This document shows, piece by piece, positions 44,069-53,966 of a DNA stretch of 64,000 nucleotides. Below the pieces are notes generated by a model. That model was not told the DNA's origin. It did no database searches and was given only the letters and a program-made list of their open reading frames with translations. Every line of letters starts with the position of its first letter. Positions within the stretch are counted from its first letter, which is position 1. Source of the DNA: Paracoccus sp. SCSIO 75233 (GTDB lineage Bacteria > Pseudomonadota > Alphaproteobacteria > Rhodobacterales > Rhodobacteraceae); contig NZ_CP115757.1 of NCBI RefSeq assembly GCF_027912675.1, positions 3,203,189-3,267,188 of the forward strand, in the 5' to 3' direction. The position numbers and the translations under genes are program-made.

Positions 44069-45724
44069 ATGACAACGACAACGCCTCGTCCATACGGATT
44101 TACCCGCCCGCCGGAGCCGCGCAGCCTCGGCTCCGCTTTGCGTGGGCATGAAATTCTGGGCGGAAAGCTGCCGCTGACCGGGGCGATGGTCGAGGGCGAT
44201 CCGTTCGCTGTCACGGATCTGACGCCAGCACAGGCGGCGGAGTTGCACGGCTTCGGGTGGCTCGACGATCTCGCGGCGGTCGGCAGCGCGAAGGCGCGGG
44301 ATCTGGCGCAGATGCGGGTGCTGGCATGGATCGCCGCGCATCCGAAACCGTCAGCCGCGGCGGATTCGCCGGTCTGGCGTGCGGATGTCACCGGCCGCAG
44401 GGTGCTGCGCTGGCTGTTTCACGCGGGGCAGATTTTGCCGGGGCTGGATCGCGATACTGCGCAGCCGGTGTTTGACAGCCTTCACGCGCAGCTTTCGGTT
44501 CTGGAACGGGTCGGGATGCTGGAAGGTGCGGCGCGGGTCGAGGCGCTTTCGGCGCGCGCCATGGCGGCGATGCTTTTGAAAGGGGCCGAGGGTGCGGCGC
44601 AAGCTGCGCTTGACGATCTGGCGTCCGATGTCGAGACCAGCATCCGGCGGCGGGTCATGCGGGGCCGCTGCCCTGAGGCGCTGCTGTCATGTCTGTCGCA
44701 ACTCGCTTGGGTCGGTGCCACGGCGAAAGATATGGGGCGGGACATACCCGAACAGATCGCATCGGTGATCGAGGAAATCGCGCCGGTGCTCCGGGCGCTG
44801 CGCCATGCGGATGGCGGGTTGCCGCGCTTTCATGGTGGCGGGCGCGGGCCTGCCGGGCGGCTGGATCACAGCCTGCGGGCGGCGACGGGTCCGTCGATTG
44901 TTGCCCCCGGTCATGCAATGGGGTTCGCCCGGCTGTCTCGGTCGCGCTCGACGGTGATGCTGGACGCCGCCGCGCCCCCTGCCGGACCTGCGGCGGCGCA
45001 TGCGCATGCTTCGACGCTGGCGATAGAGTTCACCTCCGCCCGGCATCCGATTGTCGTCAATTGCGGTGCGGGCGGCATGTTCGGTCCGGCCTGGGCGCGG
45101 GCGAGCCGTGCGACGGCCTGTCACTCGACGCTGTCGCTGACCGGGCTGAGTTCGGCCAAGCTGCTGCCGCCTGACGAACATGGCAGCGAGCGTCTGACCC
45201 TGCTGCCGCAGAAGGTCTGGGCGGGACAATGCGACGATGAGGGCAATCTGATGCCGCCCGATGCACCCGCACCGTCACCACGGGAGGGGCAACCGATCCT
45301 CTCCGGTCACGATGCCTGGCAGGGCACGCATGGGCTGACCTGCCTGCGCGAGCTTTATCTTTCGGCGGACGGGGACGAGTTGCGTGGCGAGGATACGCTG
45401 GCCGCGCTCGACATCGAAAGTCAGGGCCGGCTGGAGCAGATCCTGACCAATATGCCGGATGGGATCGGCTATGACATCCGTTTCCATCTTCACCCCGATG
45501 TCGATGCCATCCCCGACGGAGATGCGATCCGGCTGATCCTGCCCGGGAAAGAGGAGTGGTATTTCAGCCACGACATGATCGCCGAACAGCGGCTTGAGCC
45601 GTCGGCTTATCTTGAAAGCGGACAATCTGCGCCGCAGCCGACCACCCAGATCGTGCTGAGCCACCGTCTGACCGCGCAGGCGGTTCGCATTGGCTGGACC
45701 TTCATGCGGGCAGGCGCTAGCTAG
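44069..45724 (+). CDS. Heparinase II/III-like protein
   Basis: A 551-residue protein. The N-terminal half is an alpha/alpha toroid-like helical domain (for example [36 protein letters not shown]). The C-terminal half matches the heparinase II/III beta sandwich: [43 protein letters not shown] and [11 protein letters not shown]. Known members are polysaccharide lyases; substrate here is unknown and there is no signal peptide. A gene of this type next to purH recurs in Rhodobacterales (recalled). It ends 34 bases before purH. Confidence 0.85.
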   Translation: MTTTTPRPYGFTRPPEPRSLGSALRGHEILGGKLPLTGAMVEGDPFAVTDLTPAQAAELHGFGWLDDLAAVGSAKARDLAQMRVLAWIAAHPKPSAAADSPVWRADVTGRRVLRWLFHAGQILPGLDRDTAQPVFDSLHAQLSVLERVGMLEGAARVEALSARAMAAMLLKGAEGAAQAALDDLASDVETSIRRRVMRGRCPEALLSCLSQLAWVGATAKDMGRDIPEQIASVIEEIAPVLRALRHADGGLPRFHGGGRGPAGRLDHSLRAATGPSIVAPGHAMGFARLSRSRSTVMLDAAAPPAGPAAAHAHASTLAIEFTSARHPIVVNCGAGGMFGPAWARASRATACHSTLSLTGLSSAKLLPPDEHGSERLTLLPQKVWAGQCDDEGNLMPPDAPAPSPREGQPILSGHDAWQGTHGLTCLRELYLSADGDELRGEDTLAALDIESQGRLEQILTNMPDGIGYDIRFHLHPDVDAIPDGDAIRLILPGKEEWYFSHDMIAEQRLEPSAYLESGQSAPQPTTQIVLSHRLTAQAVRIGWTFMRAGAS

Positions 45725-45758
45725 GCGGCAATCCGAAACTGCCAGAATGCAGGAACAT

Positions 45759-47348
45759 ATGCCGCAAGATATCGTCCCTTTGAAACGCGCCCTGATCTCC
45801 GTGTCCGACAAGACCGGCCTTGTTGAGTTTGCCCAAGCGCTCGATGCGCGCGGCGTCGAAATTCTGTCGACCGGCGGCACGGCGAAGGCGCTGCGCGATG
45901 CCGGGATCGCGGTCAAGGATGTGTCGGAAGTCACCGGCTTCCCCGAGATGATGGATGGCCGCGTCAAGACGTTGCATCCTGTGGTGCATGGCGGGCTGCT
46001 GGCGCTGCGCGATGACGCCGCACATCAGAAAGCGGCGGAGGAACACGGGATCGGCATGATCGACCTGCTGGTCGTGAACCTCTACCCGTTTGAGGAAACC
46101 GTCGCGAAAGGTGCCGGTTACGAGGACTGTATCGAGAATATCGACATTGGCGGTCCGGCGATGATCCGGGCGGCGGCCAAGAACCATGGCTTTGTCGGCG
46201 TGGTGGTCGATGTGCAGGATTACGATCCGGTCTTGAAGCAGTTGGAGGTGCAGGGCGGGCTGGACCTCGCGATGCGCAAGCGGCTGGCGCAGACGGCCTA
46301 TGCGCGGACGGCGGCGTATGACGCGGCTGTGTCGAACTGGATGGCCGGGGCGATCGGAATGGAAACGCCGCGCCGCAGGGCCTTTGCCGGCACGCTCGCC
46401 CAGGGGCTGCGCTACGGCGAGAACCCGCATCAGCAGGCGGCGTTCTACACGACCGGCGAGGCGCGTCCGGGTGTCGCGACGGCCAGACAGTTGCAGGGCA
46501 AGGAACTCAGCTACAACAATATCAACGATACCGATGCAGCGTTTGAACTGGTCTCGGAATTCGATCCGGCAGACGGCCCGGCCTGCGCGATCATCAAGCA
46601 CGCCAACCCTTGTGGCGTCGCGCGTGGTGATACGGCGGTCGAGGCTTATCGGCGGGCATTCGACTGCGACCGGACCTCTGCCTTTGGCGGGATTATCGCG
46701 CTGAACGGCAAGCTGGACGGCGAAACGGCCCGCGCCATCACGGAGATATTTACAGAGGTGGTGATCGCCCCCGACGCGACCGACGAAGCGAAAGAGGTTT
46801 TTGCGGCGCGCAAGAATGTCCGGCTGCTCACTACAGGCGGGCTGGCCGATCCTGCGGCTGCCGGAACCGCCTTCCGGCAGGTCGCGGGCGGGTTTCTGGT
46901 GCAGTCGCGCGACAATGGCCGGGTGCTGATGCCCGATCTGAAAGTGGTCACGAAGCGTCAGCCGACCGAGGCGGAACTGGCCGATCTGCTGTTTGCGTGG
47001 ACGGTCGCCAAACATGTGAAATCGAATGCCATCGTCTATGCGAAGGATCAGGCGACCGTGGGGATCGGGGCCGGCCAGATGAGCCGCGTCGATTCGACCC
47101 GCATCGGGCGCAGCAAGGCGCAGGACATGGCTGAGGCGCTGTCGCTGCCCTTGCCGCTGACGACGGGTGCTGCGGTCGCGTCGGATGCGTTCTTCCCGTT
47201 TGCAGATGGTGTCGAGGCGCTTGCGGATGCGGGTGCGGCGACGGTCATCCAGCCCGGTGGCTCCATGCGCGATGCTGAGGTGATCGAGGCTGCGGATGCG
47301 CGTGGAATCGCAATGGTGTTCACGGGTCAGAGGCATTTCAGGCACTGA
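45759..47348 (+). CDS. purH: Bifunctional AICAR transformylase / IMP cyclohydrolase PurH
   Basis: A 529-residue enzyme of standard length carrying out the last two steps to IMP. The IMP cyclohydrolase domain (about 1-200) has [31 protein letters not shown] and [16 protein letters not shown]; the transformylase domain has [10 protein letters not shown] (catalytic Lys-His), [10 protein letters not shown] and [17 protein letters not shown] five bases before the ATG fixes the start. The stop overlaps lspA in TGATG. Confidence 0.96.
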   Translation: MPQDIVPLKRALISVSDKTGLVEFAQALDARGVEILSTGGTAKALRDAGIAVKDVSEVTGFPEMMDGRVKTLHPVVHGGLLALRDDAAHQKAAEEHGIGMIDLLVVNLYPFEETVAKGAGYEDCIENIDIGGPAMIRAAAKNHGFVGVVVDVQDYDPVLKQLEVQGGLDLAMRKRLAQTAYARTAAYDAAVSNWMAGAIGMETPRRRAFAGTLAQGLRYGENPHQQAAFYTTGEARPGVATARQLQGKELSYNNINDTDAAFELVSEFDPADGPACAIIKHANPCGVARGDTAVEAYRRAFDCDRTSAFGGIIALNGKLDGETARAITEIFTEVVIAPDATDEAKEVFAARKNVRLLTTGGLADPAAAGTAFRQVAGGFLVQSRDNGRVLMPDLKVVTKRQPTEAELADLLFAWTVAKHVKSNAIVYAKDQATVGIGAGQMSRVDSTRIGRSKAQDMAEALSLPLPLTTGAAVASDAFFPFADGVEALADAGAATVIQPGGSMRDAEVIEAADARGIAMVFTGQRHFRH

Positions 47349-47980
47349 TGGCAAAGGAAACCACAAAAGGCGCGACGGCAAAGAAACCGGCAGCAGCAAA
47401 GAAAACATCGCAATCCGCTGCGAAGCCTCGCGCCGGAAAAAATGCGCCGCCTGCGGCAGAACCCAACAGCCTGCGGGTGATGATCTGGGTTGCGTCGCTG
47501 ATCCTGCTGTTTGACCAGATCAGCAAATACTATGTGGTTCATGTCCTGCGCCTTGATCGTATCCGCGAGATCGATGTGTTTCCGCCGTGGGTCAATCTGC
47601 GCATGGCGTGGAATCAGGGGATGAATTTCGGGCTGTTCAGCTCGTCGGACGACGCGACCCGCTGGATCCTGATCGGGATCGCCCTGGCGATTTGCGTCTG
47701 GGTGTTTCTCTGGGTCAGGCGCAGCCGTCCGGGCTGGTTTGCGCAGCTTTCGGCGGGTCTGCTGATCGGCGGGGCGCTTGGGAATGTGATTGACCGGTTG
47801 CTCTACGGCGCGGTCGCGGATTTTCTGAACATGTCGCTGCCGGGCTGGCAGAACCCGTTCAGCTTCAACGTCGCGGATATCAGCATTTTCGCCGGGGCCA
47901 TCGGCCTGATTTTGCAGCCTCCGCAAGCTTCGGATGCGACCGACGACAAGACCCGTGACGTCTCGGGAAAATCCGGCTAG
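47348..47980 (+). CDS. lspA: Lipoprotein signal peptidase LspA with N-terminal extension
   Basis: A 210-residue type II signal peptidase. The core has four membrane helices, with LLFDQISKYYV, WNQGMNFGLFS, the catalytic Asp pair in GNVIDRLLYGAVADFL and FNVADISIFAGAIGL. Before the first helix is a Lys/Ala/Pro-rich cytoplasmic tail of about 44 residues absent from the E. coli enzyme. The start is fixed by overlap with the purH stop. It releases lipoproteins such as Pal and the next gene product for sorting. Confidence 0.93.
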   Translation: MAKETTKGATAKKPAAAKKTSQSAAKPRAGKNAPPAAEPNSLRVMIWVASLILLFDQISKYYVVHVLRLDRIREIDVFPPWVNLRMAWNQGMNFGLFSSSDDATRWILIGIALAICVWVFLWVRRSRPGWFAQLSAGLLIGGALGNVIDRLLYGAVADFLNMSLPGWQNPFSFNVADISIFAGAIGLILQPPQASDATDDKTRDVSGKSG

Positions 47981-48011
47981 AACTGGCGTCGAATTGAAAC
48001 GGGAGACCGGC

Positions 48012-48524
48012 ATGCGGGGATTTTGGGCGTTGATCGGTGCGGCGGCGGTAGCAGCCTGCTCAAGCGATCCGCAGCTTCACAATATCGATGCCGGTCAGGA
48101 TTCGCCGGATGAGTTCGCGATTCTGCCGACACGGTCCCTGTCGATGCCGCCCGACCTGAACCAGCTTCCGCAGCCGACACCGGGCGGAGCGAATATCACC
48201 GATCCGAACCCCAAAGGCGACGCGGTCGCGGCATTGGGCGGCGATCCGGGACGTTTGGCGCCGACCGGGGTTGGCGCGGCTGATGGGGCGCTGGTCAATT
48301 ACGCTTCCCGACTGGGTGTGAACGCGCAGATCCGTGCGCAGCTGGCGCAGGAAGATGTGACCTGGCGTTCGCGGCATTCGCGCCGCCTTCTGGAAAGCTG
48401 GGCCCGCAAGGATGTCTATTACCGCGCTTATGAGCCGATGACGCTGGACAGCCGGGCCGAGTATCAACGCTGGCAGCGGGCCGGCGCGCGGACGCCTTCT
48501 GCGCCGCCGCCACCGGCCGAGTAA
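48012..48524 (+). CDS. DUF3035 lipoprotein, BamF-like
   Basis: A 170-residue lipoprotein. The signal peptide MRGFWALIGAAAVAAC ends at Cys16 of the lipobox VAAC. The mature part has DEFAILPTRSLSMPPDLNQL PQPTP-type sequence, the DUF3035 hallmark, and a helical C-terminal half. Some DUF3035 proteins are annotated as BamF, an alphaproteobacterial accessory of the outer membrane assembly machine; this is recalled, not proven. The A/C/S residues after the Cys favour outer membrane sorting. It follows lspA by 31 bases. Confidence 0.82.
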   Translation: MRGFWALIGAAAVAACSSDPQLHNIDAGQDSPDEFAILPTRSLSMPPDLNQLPQPTPGGANITDPNPKGDAVAALGGDPGRLAPTGVGAADGALVNYASRLGVNAQIRAQLAQEDVTWRSRHSRRLLESWARKDVYYRAYEPMTLDSRAEYQRWQRAGARTPSAPPPPAE

Positions 48525-48636
48525 TCGATAGCGACCACTTAACATAGCGCCTCCGGGTCACCCGGTCGTGATTTGCCCGTGTTGGTTCGGCGCGCCATGT
48601 CTGGCGCAGAACTGTGGCTTCGTGAAAGGATTTTTT

Positions 48637-50043
48637 ATGCGCGCATTATGCCTTGTCGCATCTCTGGCTGCCGCCCCGGCATTGGCCGAGGCACCGCCCG
48701 GCGTCAGCAGTTTCACGCTGGATAACGGAATGCAGGCTGTGGTGATCGAGGATCATCGGGCCCCGGTCGTCGTCCAGATGGTCTGGTACAAGGTCGGATC
48801 GGCGGATGAGGCTCCGGGCAAAACCGGCCTTGCGCATTATCTTGAGCATCTGATGTTCAAGGGCACCGACACGATGGAGCCGGGTGAATTCTCGCAGACC
48901 GTGACAGCGAATGGCGGCATGGACAACGCTTTCACCAGCTACGACTACACGGCCTATTTTCAGCGGATCGCCAGCGACCGGCTGCCGATGATCATGGAAA
49001 TGGAAGCGGATCGGATGGCCAATCTGCGCGTCGGCGAAGAGGACTGGCAGGCCGAGCGGCAGGTGGTTCTGGAAGAACGCGCGCAGCGCACCGACAGCAA
49101 TCCCGCGGCCCTGTTTCGCGAAGAACGAAGCGCGGCGCAGTTTCTGAACCATCCCTATGGCAACCCGGTCGTTGGCTGGCGTGACGAGATGATGGGCCTG
49201 ACCCGTGCCGACGCGCTCGCCTGGTATGACCGTTACTATGCGCCGAACAACGCCATTCTGGTGCTGGCGGGTGATGTTACCCCGGAGCGGGCGCAGGAAT
49301 TGGCGGTACAATATTACGGCCCGATCCCGGCAGAGGACGACGCAATCCGCGCCGCCCGCCCGCAGGAGCCGGAGCAGCGCGCCACTCGCCGGATGGTCAT
49401 GCATGATCCGCGCGTCCCGCAGCCTTCCATGATCCGCAGCATTCTGGTGCCGGAACGCAATCCCGGCGATCAGGAAACCGCTGCCGCGTTGACCGTGCTG
49501 GCGGAACTGTTGGGCGGCTCGCCGCAGACCTCGGTGCTGGGACAGGAGCTGGTGATGACGGGCAAGGCGCTCAGCGCTTCGGTCGGGTATGATGGCTTCG
49601 CTGTTGATCCGACCAATTTCTATATTTCGATGACGCCGGTCGACGGAGTCCCGCCGGAAGAGGCCGAGGCCGCGCTGGACGAGATTCTCGCCGGTTTCCT
49701 GCGCGACGGCCCCGATCCTGAGCAGTTCGAAAGGGTCAAGACCCAGATCCGCGCATCGCGCATCTATGAACTCGATTCCGCGCATGGCCGTGCCTATGAC
49801 TACGGGCAGGGGCTGGCAACGGGGCTTAGCATCGAGGATGTGAATGACTGGCCCGATCTGCTGGAAAATGTCGGGACAGAGGATGTCATGGCGGCGGCGG
49901 AGCTGGTGCTGAACAGCACCGCTAGCGTGAATGGCTGGCTGATGCCGGCGGAAGACGACGCGGAAGCCGCCCCCGCCACTGCAGATGCCGCAATGGAAGA
50001 TGCAACGGTCGCGCAGCCCGTAGCCGGGGAGGCAGATCAATGA
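48637..50043 (+). CDS. M16 family zinc metalloprotease, catalytic subunit
   Basis: A 468-residue secreted M16 (pitrilysin/MPP-like) protease. The signal peptide is about 18 residues (LCLVASLAAAPALAEA). The inverted zinc motif HYLEH is in GLAHYLEHLMFKGT and the distal Glu in ERQVVLEERAQRTDSNP. The second half is the pseudo-catalytic repeat. The C-terminal tail is Ala/Glu-rich and disordered. AAGGA precedes the start. It overlaps the next gene, encoding the inactive partner, by four bases, and the two should form a periplasmic heterodimer. Confidence 0.9.
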   Translation: MRALCLVASLAAAPALAEAPPGVSSFTLDNGMQAVVIEDHRAPVVVQMVWYKVGSADEAPGKTGLAHYLEHLMFKGTDTMEPGEFSQTVTANGGMDNAFTSYDYTAYFQRIASDRLPMIMEMEADRMANLRVGEEDWQAERQVVLEERAQRTDSNPAALFREERSAAQFLNHPYGNPVVGWRDEMMGLTRADALAWYDRYYAPNNAILVLAGDVTPERAQELAVQYYGPIPAEDDAIRAARPQEPEQRATRRMVMHDPRVPQPSMIRSILVPERNPGDQETAAALTVLAELLGGSPQTSVLGQELVMTGKALSASVGYDGFAVDPTNFYISMTPVDGVPPEEAEAALDEILAGFLRDGPDPEQFERVKTQIRASRIYELDSAHGRAYDYGQGLATGLSIEDVNDWPDLLENVGTEDVMAAAELVLNSTASVNGWLMPAEDDAEAAPATADAAMEDATVAQPVAGEADQ

Positions 50044-51359
50044 GCTTTCTTCGTTTTTGCACAATGATCGCGGTCGGTCTGATTGCCGCGCTTCCGCTGC
50101 GCGCGCAGGAAATTCAGGAAATCACCTCCCCCGGCGGTATCAAGGCCTGGCTGGTTGAGGATCATTCGATCCCGTTCACCTCGCTCGATTTCGCGTTTCG
50201 CGGCGGGGCGAGCCTTGATGCGCCCGCCAAGCGTGGGGCGATCAACCTGATGACCCACACGCTTGAGGAAGGTGCGGGCGATATGGACGCGACCGGCTTT
50301 GCCGCCGCGAAAGAGGCGCTGGCGACCGGGATCAGCTTCGATGTCGGGGATGATGCGCTGACGGTCTCGGCCCGGATGCTGACCGAAAATCGCGATGAAA
50401 GCGCCGATCTGCTGGCGGTTGCCTTGGCTGAGCCGCGCTTTGAGCGGGATGCTGTCGAGCGCGTGAAGGGGCAGGTTCAGGCCATTATCCGGGCCGAGGA
50501 TAATGACCCCAATGCCATTGCGTCCAAGGCGATGGCAGCGAAGATGTGGGGCGCGCATCCCTACGGAAGCTCCATCAACGGTACGGCGGAATCGGTCGCG
50601 CCGCTGGGTCCGCAGGATCTGGTCGAGGCAAAGAACCGCGTCATTGCCCGCGACCGGGTCGTGGTCGGGGCCGCAGGTGACATCACGGGCGAGGAGCTTG
50701 GCCTGCTGATCGACCGTATCCTTGGCGGCATCCCGGCGGACGGAACCGTGCCCCTGCCGAAACAGGCCGAATTTCTTGCTGAAGGCGGGATCGAGGTGAT
50801 CGATTGGGACAGCCCGCAGACCGTGGTCTCTTTCGCTCAGCCGGGTCTGTCGATGGACGATCCGGATTATTTCGCGGCCTTTGTGACGGATCATATTCTT
50901 GGCGGCGGCGGGTTTTCGTCGCGGCTGATGGAAGAAATCCGTGAAAAACGCGGGCTGACCTATGGGGTTTATACCTCGCTGGTCAACAATGTTTATGGCC
51001 CGAGCTGGCGCGGCGGCATGTCCAGTTCGAACGATCTGGTCGCGGAGGCCGTCGATCTTGTCCGCTCCGAATGGGCGCGGATGGCTGACGGTGTTTCGGA
51101 GAAGGAGCTTGCCGACGCCAAGACCTACCTGACGGGCGAGTATCCGCTGAGATGGGACGGCAATGCCAAGATCTCGGGCATTCTTGCGGGAATGCAGCTT
51201 ATCGGCCTGCCAATCGACTATCCCGAAAACCGGAATGCTCAGATTGAGGCGGTCACCGCCGACGACGTGGCCCGCGTTGCGCGAGAGCGGCTGGATGCCA
51301 ACCGGCTGCAATTCGTGCTGGTCGGTCGCCCGCAGGGGATCGAGGCTGAGGCGAAATAA
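50040..51359 (+). CDS. M16 family protein, non-catalytic partner subunit
   Basis: A 439-residue M16 homologue with a signal peptide of about 22 residues (MIAVGLIAALPLRAQ). The zinc motif is lost: where HxxEH is expected it has NLMTHTLEEGAGD. It keeps the substrate-binding Arg-Tyr region KRGLTYGVYTSLVNN and the Gly loop GGGGFSSRLMEEIREK. This is the usual division of labour in M16B pairs. The start overlaps the catalytic gene in ATGA. Confidence 0.9.
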   Translation: MSFLRFCTMIAVGLIAALPLRAQEIQEITSPGGIKAWLVEDHSIPFTSLDFAFRGGASLDAPAKRGAINLMTHTLEEGAGDMDATGFAAAKEALATGISFDVGDDALTVSARMLTENRDESADLLAVALAEPRFERDAVERVKGQVQAIIRAEDNDPNAIASKAMAAKMWGAHPYGSSINGTAESVAPLGPQDLVEAKNRVIARDRVVVGAAGDITGEELGLLIDRILGGIPADGTVPLPKQAEFLAEGGIEVIDWDSPQTVVSFAQPGLSMDDPDYFAAFVTDHILGGGGFSSRLMEEIREKRGLTYGVYTSLVNNVYGPSWRGGMSSSNDLVAEAVDLVRSEWARMADGVSEKELADAKTYLTGEYPLRWDGNAKISGILAGMQLIGLPIDYPENRNAQIEAVTADDVARVARERLDANRLQFVLVGRPQGIEAEAK

Positions 51360-51394
51360 AAACGCGCTGCCTCAGGCAAAGCCGAGGCAGCGCG
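51357..51394 (-). terminator. Rho-independent terminator of the small lipoprotein gene
   Basis: CGCGCTGCCTC (51363-51373) and GAGGCAGCGCG (51384-51394) form an 11-bp stem with an inner GGC-AAA-GCC hairpin. On the minus strand it is followed by TTTTTATTT and begins six bases after the lipoprotein stop. It also lies directly behind the plus-strand M16 gene. Confidence 0.85.
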
Positions 51395-51399
51395 GCAGG

Positions 51400-51576
51400 T
51401 CAATCCACAGTCACCGTGCCGGTTCCGCCAAGTGCGGCACCGGCAGCGGCACCGACGGGGCCTGCGACAACGGCACCCGTAGCCGCGCCGGTGGTTGCGC
51501 GGGTTACTGCGTCATCGCCACATCCGGCCAGGCCGATGGTCGCGCCGAAAACTATCAAGGCAAAAAGGTTTCTCAT
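51400..51576 (-). CDS. Small glycine-zipper lipoprotein (hypothetical)
   Basis: A 58-residue lipoprotein precursor. The signal MRNLFALIVFGATIGLAGC ends in the lipobox LAGC; the mature part of about 40 residues is Ala/Gly-rich (ATTGAATGAVVAGPVGAAAG) in a glycine-zipper-like pattern that tends to insert in or oligomerise at membranes. GGAGAG lies seven bases before the ATG. It has its own terminator and is divergent from mutL. Small proteins of this type are related by pattern to entericidin or 17-kDa antigen fragments; no specific family is claimed. Confidence 0.78.
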   Translation of the reverse strand: MRNLFALIVFGATIGLAGCGDDAVTRATTGAATGAVVAGPVGAAAGAALGGTGTVTVD

Positions 51577-51711
51577 TTTTACTCTCCACAAATACAGGCG
51601 GAGCGGCTCCGCTTGATGATAAACGCGAAGCAGCGCCTTGGGGTCCGGGGCCGGCGGATTACCGCTGTCGAATCATTTTAAATTAACTGCGACCCTGCTA
51701 CATATTGGGTT

Positions 51712-53535
51712 ATGAACACATTCGACCCCCAGATACGCCCGGTCATCCGGCAGCTTGACGATAGCATCGCCAACCGTATCGCAGCGGGCGAGGTGGTTGA
51801 ACGGCCTGCTTCTGCGGTCAAGGAACTGGTGGAAAACGCGCTGGATGCCGGTGCGCATCGGATCGACGTGACCATTTCGCAGGGCGGAAAATCGCTGATC
51901 CGGGTTGCGGATGATGGCTGCGGTATGACGGCAGAGGATCTGCCGCTGGCGCTGTCGCGTCATGCGACGTCGAAGATTGACGGGTCGGACCTGCTGGCGA
52001 TCAATAGTTTCGGGTTCCGGGGTGAGGCGCTGCCCTCGCTCGGTGCGGTCGGTCGGCTTGTGATCACATCCCGTGCGGAGAGCGAAGGCGCCGAAATCCG
52101 CGTCACCGGCGGCAAGGCAGAGCCGGTGCGCCCGGCCCCCGCCAATCCCGGCACCGTCGTGGAATTGCGCGATCTGTTTTTCGCCACGCCCGCCCGGCTG
52201 AAATTCCTGCGCAGTGAACGGGCGGAGACGCAGGCGATTGCCGATGTCGTGCGCCGTCTGGCGATGGCGGAGCCTTCGGTGGCGTTTACGCTGTCGGACG
52301 ACGACCGGGTGATTTTCCGTGCTGATGCGGAGCAGGGCGATCTGTTCGACGCACTTCACGCCCGCCTGTCGCGGGTCATGGGGCGGGAGTTTATCGACAA
52401 TGCCGTGCGGATAGACGCCGAACGTGACGGGGTCCGGCTGACCGGCTTTGCCGCTCTGCCGACCTATTCCCGTGGCGCGGCGGTGGCGCAGCACGCCTAT
52501 GTGAACACCCGGCCGGTGCGCGACAAGCTGCTGACCGGCGCGCTCAGGGCCGGGTATTTCGACGTGCTGCCTGCCGGTCGGCATCCGGCGGCGGTGCTGT
52601 TTATCGATTGCGAGCCGCATTTCGTCGATGTGAACGTGCATCCTGCAAAAGCGGAGGTGCGGTTCCGCGACCCGGCAATGGTGCGCGGGCTGGTGGTGTC
52701 GACGCTGCGCAATGTTCTGGCGGATGCCTCGCGTCGTGCAGCGGATACAATCGGCGCGGCGACGCTGGCTGCGTTCCAGGCGGAGCCGGAGCAGGCCGCG
52801 CCGCGCCGCTATCAGGGCGATTACCGGCCTAACACGCCCTCGCGCGCGGCGATCCAGACCGCCTATGCGGCGCAGGCCCCGGCCTTTGACGGGTTTGCGG
52901 AAGCGCCCTCAGCCCGAATCGAAGCGGCGGAGACCGACCCGGTTCTGCTGGATGCGCCGCTTGGTGCGGCGCGGGCGCAGGTGCATGAAAACTATATCGT
53001 CGCGCAGACCAGCGACGGCATGATCCTCGTCGATCAGCATGCGGCCCATGAGCGGCTGGTTTATGAACGGCTGAAGGCGCAGGCGGACGGGAACGGGATC
53101 GCCAGCCAGTCCCTGCTGATCCCGGAGATTGTGGAACTGGCCGAGGATGACGCGACCCGCATCGTTTCGGTCGCGGACGATCTCGCCAAGCTTGGCCTGC
53201 ATGTGGAGGCATTCGGCGGCAGTGCGGTCGCCGTGCGCGAGATACCGGCGCTGTTCGGCAAGCTGGATGCGGCGGCGCTGATCCGGGATATTGCCGACGA
53301 TCTGGCGGAGCAGGGCAGTTCTGACCGGCTGCGGGCGCGGGTTGATGCGGTGTTTTCGTCGATGGCCTGTCATGGCTCGGTGCGTTCGGGCCGCCGGATG
53401 ACCGCGGATGAGATGAACGCCCTCTTGCGCGAGATGGAGCGGACGCCGCGATCCGGTCAGTGCAACCACGGACGCCCGACATGGGTCAAACTGTCGCTTA
53501 ACGATATCGAACGGTTGTTCGGACGTAAGGATTGA
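51712..53535 (+). CDS. mutL: DNA mismatch repair protein MutL
   Basis: A 607-residue GHKL ATPase. The N-terminal motifs are [53 protein letters not shown]-type sequence and [14 protein letters not shown]. The C-terminal dimerisation domain has [17 protein letters not shown] and [16 protein letters not shown]. The endonuclease motif DQHAxxERxxYE in the latter half indicates an intrinsically endonucleolytic MutL, as in bacteria without MutH. No clear ribosome binding site is seen before the ATG. Confidence 0.95.
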   Translation: MNTFDPQIRPVIRQLDDSIANRIAAGEVVERPASAVKELVENALDAGAHRIDVTISQGGKSLIRVADDGCGMTAEDLPLALSRHATSKIDGSDLLAINSFGFRGEALPSLGAVGRLVITSRAESEGAEIRVTGGKAEPVRPAPANPGTVVELRDLFFATPARLKFLRSERAETQAIADVVRRLAMAEPSVAFTLSDDDRVIFRADAEQGDLFDALHARLSRVMGREFIDNAVRIDAERDGVRLTGFAALPTYSRGAAVAQHAYVNTRPVRDKLLTGALRAGYFDVLPAGRHPAAVLFIDCEPHFVDVNVHPAKAEVRFRDPAMVRGLVVSTLRNVLADASRRAADTIGAATLAAFQAEPEQAAPRRYQGDYRPNTPSRAAIQTAYAAQAPAFDGFAEAPSARIEAAETDPVLLDAPLGAARAQVHENYIVAQTSDGMILVDQHAAHERLVYERLKAQADGNGIASQSLLIPEIVELAEDDATRIVSVADDLAKLGLHVEAFGGSAVAVREIPALFGKLDAAALIRDIADDLAEQGSSDRLRARVDAVFSSMACHGSVRSGRRMTADEMNALLREMERTPRSGQCNHGRPTWVKLSLNDIERLFGRKD

Positions 53536-53585
53536 CCTGATCGCCATGTGGCGCGACAACTGGGCCGTAGGGCAAGGGGATCGAC

Positions 53586-53957
53586 ATGCGTGACATACCA
53601 ACGGATAAAATTGCTCATGTGATTATCCGCGCTCGTCAATATGACAGCGGCGTCGATGCCTGGGCGCATAGTGGATTTCGCAAGGGAACAGGCGTCAGCG
53701 CGGAACTGCACGAGTTCATTGCCGACATGAACGAGGACGAACAGGCCGCCCTGACCGCCGTGATGTGGATCGGGCGCGAGAGCTTCGATGCCGACGATCT
53801 GGATGAGGCGATAGCGACCGCGCGGGCGGAGAAGACGACGCCGACCGAGGATTATCTGATGGGCGAACCACGGCTTGCGGATTATCTTGAGGCGGGTCTG
53901 GAAGCGCTTGGCATATCGCCCGAGGACGCCGAGGACGATGTGCAGCGCCCTGTCTGA
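53586..53957 (+). CDS. DUF3775 domain protein
   Basis: A 123-residue acidic protein. It contains IPTDKIAHVIIRARQYDSGV, ELHEFIADMNEDEQAALTAV MWIGR-type sequence and YLMGEPRLADYLEAGLEALG, the DUF3775 pattern. No catalytic motif or membrane segment is visible. Function unknown. GGGGA precedes the start; the next gene begins nine bases after its stop, so it belongs to the HDAC-xseB-ispA-dxs run. Confidence 0.82.
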   Translation: MRDIPTDKIAHVIIRARQYDSGVDAWAHSGFRKGTGVSAELHEFIADMNEDEQAALTAVMWIGRESFDADDLDEAIATARAEKTTPTEDYLMGEPRLADYLEAGLEALGISPEDAEDDVQRPV

Positions 53958-53966
53958 TCCGGCATC

